Positions 61,688-64,000 of a stretch of DNA of 64,000 bases are shown here, in pieces. Position 1 is the first letter of the stretch, and every line of letters starts with the position of its first letter. A program made the position numbers and the translations under genes. The notes under the pieces were generated by a model. It did not search any database. It was not told the DNA's origin and saw only the letters and a program-made list of their open reading frames with translations. Source of the stretch: CAIYQJ01 sp963717255 (GTDB taxonomy: Bacteria > Chloroflexota > Limnocylindria > Limnocylindrales > CSP1-4); NCBI GenBank assembly GCA_963717255.1, contig CAVQVT010000007.1:1-64000 (forward strand), read 5' to 3'.

Positions 61688-62748
61688 GCGTGGCCCCCCG
61701 CGTCATCGTCGTCGGGTCGGTGAACGTCGATCTCGTGGTGACGGTCGACCGACTCCCCGCGGCCGGCGAGACGGTCACCGGCGGCATCTTCGCGCGCCAC
61801 CACGGCGGGAAGGGCGGCAACCAGGCCGTCGCGGCAGCACGACTCGGGTCGCGCGTGGCGTTCGTCGGGGCGGTCGGCGACGACCCGTTCGGCACGGAGG
61901 CGCGCGCCGCGCTCGAGGCCGACGGGGTGGACTGCCACGGCCTCGTGACGCTCCCCGGGGCGACCACGGGCGTCGCCCTCATCCTCGTGGACGCGCGCGC
62001 CGAGAACGAGATCGCGGTCGCCTCAGGGGCGAACGCCGGGGTCACGGCGGGTGCCGTGAGCGACGCGCTCGCGCGCCTCGAGCCGGGCCCGGGCGACGTC
62101 GTCCTCGTCGGGACCGAGATCCCGCTCGCCGCCGCGGGGGCTGCCCTCGCGGCCGGCCGCGCCGCCGGGGCCGTCACGGTCCTCAACCCCGCCCCGGCCA
62201 CCGGGATCGGCTCCCGGCTGCTGGCGGCCGCGGACATCGTGACGCCGAACCGCACCGAGGTCCGCCAGCTGGCTGAGGCCGTCGCCGCGCGGACCGGGCG
62301 CGCGCGGACGGCCGGCGCCGACGTCGAGCGCTGGGCCCGCGAGCTGCTCGCCGACGGGCCGGAGGGTCCGGGCGTGCGGCGCGCCATCGTCGTGACGCTG
62401 GGTGTCGCCGGCTCGCTCGTCGTAGAACGGGTGCGGGAGAGGATCATCGGGGCGAGCGACGGCGCCCCGCCTGCTGCGGTCGGCGGCGGCGACCGCGGCG
62501 ACCGCGGCAGGGTGCGGATCGACGTGACGGACGTCGCGGCGCACCACGTGGACGCCGTGGACTCCACCGGGGCCGGCGACACCTTCTCCGGGGCCCTCGC
62601 GGCCGCGCTGGCGGAGGGACGCTCCCTCGCGGACGCGGCGCGCTGGGCGGGCGCGGCGGCTGCAGTCGCGACCACGCGCGCGGGGGCCCGCGAAGGGATT
62701 CCGACGCGCGCCGAGCTGGACGCCTTCCTCGCTGCCGAACGCGGCTGA
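61684..62748 (+). CDS. rbsK: Ribokinase (PfkB family)
   Basis: 354 residues. VVGSVNVDLVVTVDRLP, GGKGGNQAVAAARLG (substrate loop) and the catalytic DSTGAGDTFSGALAAAL anion hole with Asp are all present. An insertion between about 240 and 275 (ERIIGASDGAPPAAVGGGD) makes it longer than the usual 300-310. GTG 61684 overlaps the reductase stop. Phosphorylates ribose or another sugar. Confidence 0.87.
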   Translation: MSVAPRVIVVGSVNVDLVVTVDRLPAAGETVTGGIFARHHGGKGGNQAVAAARLGSRVAFVGAVGDDPFGTEARAALEADGVDCHGLVTLPGATTGVALILVDARAENEIAVASGANAGVTAGAVSDALARLEPGPGDVVLVGTEIPLAAAGAALAAGRAAGAVTVLNPAPATGIGSRLLAAADIVTPNRTEVRQLAEAVAARTGRARTAGADVERWARELLADGPEGPGVRRAIVVTLGVAGSLVVERVRERIIGASDGAPPAAVGGGDRGDRGRVRIDVTDVAAHHVDAVDSTGAGDTFSGALAAALAEGRSLADAARWAGAAAAVATTRAGAREGIPTRAELDAFLAAERG

Positions 62749-62950
62749 GGAGGGGGCGAGCCGGGCCGGCATCCTCGCCTCCGGGATCGGTGCCGGTCGA
62801 GTCAGGTAGCGCCCTCGGCGCTGGTAGGCGACGACCCGTCACCCGGGATCAGCGGTCCCAGGTCCGGCGGCGGGGCACCACGCTCGCGCACGCACGTCTG
62901 GCCCGGCGGAGGCGACCGCGCGAGCCCGGCCGAGGTCGGATGCGCGGAAT

Positions 62951-63050
62951 ACCAGCGCCCCGGACGCTCGGTGACCCGGATCGGGCCGGATGGGCGGGAT
63001 ACCAGCGCCCCGGACGCTCGGTGATCCGGATCGGGCCGGATGGGCCGGCG
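62951..63050. repeat. Two tandem 50-bp repeats
   Basis: Units 62951-63000 and 63001-63050 differ at only a few positions (for example gtgacccgg versus gtgatccgg). They fill the gap between ribokinase and the metal permease, just beyond both stop codons. No coding capacity; may form alternative terminators or an expanded spacer. The preceding 200 bp (62749-62950) show nothing recognisable. Confidence 0.75.
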
Positions 63051-63055
63051 GACCG

Positions 63056-63904
63056 TCAAGCCGTTCGGGGCTGCCGAATCCGAGCGAGGAGCCCCGTGCG
63101 CGGGCCGAACACGAGGACCGCGAGGAACAGCAGCGTCTGGAGGACGACGATCGTGGCACCGCTCGCGACGTCGAGGAAGTAGCTGGCGTAGAGGCCGCCG
63201 ATCGCCGTCCCGATCCCGATGGCCGCGGCCAGTGCCATCAGCCGCCCGAACCTCACGGTGAGCAGCTGCGCGGTCGCCGCCGGCGTCGTGAGCATGGCGA
63301 CGACGAGGATGATGCCCACCGCCTGGAGGCTCACGACGATCGTTGTCGCGATGAGCGCGAGGAAGAGGTAGTCGAGTGCGACGACGTCCAGCCCGCTTGC
63401 GCCTGCCCCCAGCGGGTCGAAGGTCGCGTAGAGGAACTGCTTCCAGAGTGCTGCCACCACAAGGAGCACGAGCCCGCCAAGCACCGCGAGCGCGACGAGG
63501 TCCATGACCGAGATCCCCAGGATGTCGCCGAACAGGAACCCGAAGAGGTCGCCGACGTACGTGGGGATCGCGCTGAACATGAGGACGCCGAGGCCGAACA
63601 TCCCGGCGAACAGGACGCCGATGACCGTGTCCGATCGCAGGCGTGCCCGGCGCCCGATCCACCCGATCGCGAGCGCCGTGAGCACGGCGGCGATCGCGGC
63701 CCCGACGTAGAACGGCCCGTTGACCAGGTAGGCGGCCACCACGCCCGGGAACGCCGCGTGGCTGATCGCGTCGCCCATGTACGAGAGCCCGCGGAGGATC
63801 ATGTACGACCCGACGACCGCGCAGACCAGGCCGACGAGCGCAGCGGCCGCGAGCGCTCGGACGAAGAACTCGTAGCCGAGCGGGGACAGCAGCGTCTCGA
63901 TCAC
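63056..63904 (-). CDS. znuB: Metal (Zn/Mn/Fe) ABC transporter permease
   Basis: 282 residues, eight or nine helices of the ABC-3 family. Landmarks: VRALAAAALVGLVCAVVGSYMILRGLSYMGDAISHAAFPGVV (positions 16-58) and LQAVGIILVVAMLTTPAATAQLLTVRFGRLM. The HAAFPGV segment is diagnostic for ZnuB/MntB/SitC permeases. GTG 63904 overlaps the upstream ATPase stop. Metal cannot be assigned from the permease. Confidence 0.92.
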   Translation of the reverse strand: MIETLLSPLGYEFFVRALAAAALVGLVCAVVGSYMILRGLSYMGDAISHAAFPGVVAAYLVNGPFYVGAAIAAVLTALAIGWIGRRARLRSDTVIGVLFAGMFGLGVLMFSAIPTYVGDLFGFLFGDILGISVMDLVALAVLGGLVLLVVAALWKQFLYATFDPLGAGASGLDVVALDYLFLALIATTIVVSLQAVGIILVVAMLTTPAATAQLLTVRFGRLMALAAAIGIGTAIGGLYASYFLDVASGATIVVLQTLLFLAVLVFGPRTGLLARIRQPRTA

Positions 63905-64000
63905 CGGTGCGCCCCCGGATCGCCCTCGTGGAAATGAGGCTCACCGCGAGGCGATTCGTCGTGGTGGTGGGCGTCGTCGAGAAGGACGGTGCTGCCGCCC
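63901..64000 (-). CDS. znuC: C-terminal end of the metal ABC transporter ATPase (partial)
   Basis: Only the last 32 codons are in the window. They read TVLLDDAHHHDESPRGEP, then HFHEGDPGAHR and stop, a His-rich tail common on ZnuC-type ATPases. The stop overlaps the permease start (GTGA). Strand and order fit a znuC-znuB operon. Catalytic motifs lie beyond the window. Confidence 0.75.
   Translation of the reverse strand, partial: GGSTVLLDDAHHHDESPRGEPHFHEGDPGAHR

Overview
The window is very GC-rich (roughly 70%), densely coded and bacterial. SD-led genes are mixed with many genes whose start codon lies 6-8 nt downstream of a TANNNT box (probable leaderless mRNAs). GC content, an HspR-type heat-shock regulator, F420/deazaflavin-type oxidoreductases, KimA/TrkA potassium genes, a DUF2277 protein and a FabL-like reductase fit a Chloroflexota lineage (Limnocylindria/Ellin6529-like) or, less likely, an actinobacterium. 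This placement is inference; no taxonomic marker was tested. At least eight genes carry single-base frameshifts, several in short G/C runs, which suggests an uncurated long-read or metagenome assembly.

Layout. 0-7.2 kb (minus): a heat-shock operon reading from one promoter through a 48-codon Hsp20-like mini-gene, hspR, lon, dnaJ/cbpA and clpB. 7.3-14.1 kb (minus): a potassium locus with two tandem KimA-like importers, a UspA protein and two TrkA/RCK proteins, preceded by a phosphoesterase and rsmG. The rsmG upstream gap holds three DnaA-box-like 9-mers. 15.3-18.9 kb: a cytosolic histidine kinase with a CsoR-type repressor (minus), then a nuclease-like protein, hpt and a membrane protein (plus). 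19-25.4 kb (minus): a complete branched-chain amino acid ABC transporter (livFGMHK); its LivG carries an unusual two-helix membrane insertion. 25.8-32.4 kb (plus): GNAT, NYN-domain protein, holB, acylphosphatase, an unknown small protein with a PD-(D/E)xK-like partner, and an acyl-ACP thioesterase. 32.5-35.9 kb (minus): a P-type metal ATPase fused to a hemerythrin domain, headed by a CrcB-like 26-codon remnant, and a TetR regulator whose upstream region is a repeat array overlapping a canonical divergent promoter.

36-44.7 kb is accessory and decaying: deazaflavin oxidoreductase, DUF4287/DUF5655 protein, a broken LLM oxidoreductase, a truncated monooxygenase-like fragment and a ClbS/DfsB protein. 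Next comes a compact cassette (HTH protein, one-pass protein, PrsW-type intramembrane protease, polytopic membrane protein, MarR-like regulator) bounded on both sides by related C-terminal remnants of a recombinase-like protein, the second one abutting a tRNA-Arg gene. Beyond the tRNA lie an XRE/nuclease-like gene and a structured 0.8-kb gap.

44.7-64 kb is mostly housekeeping: two cyclophilins, a HisA-like protein, a DUF885 peptidase, threonine aldolase, tRNA-Asp, a PIG-L deacetylase divergent from a PQQ-type sugar dehydrogenase, two exported proteins, DUF2277, a CaiB-type CoA transferase, an MFS plus ABC exporter operon, a FabL-like enoyl reductase with ribokinase, and the permease and truncated ATPase of a metal ABC importer. 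I see no CRISPR array, rRNA, intact transposase or phage structural gene.
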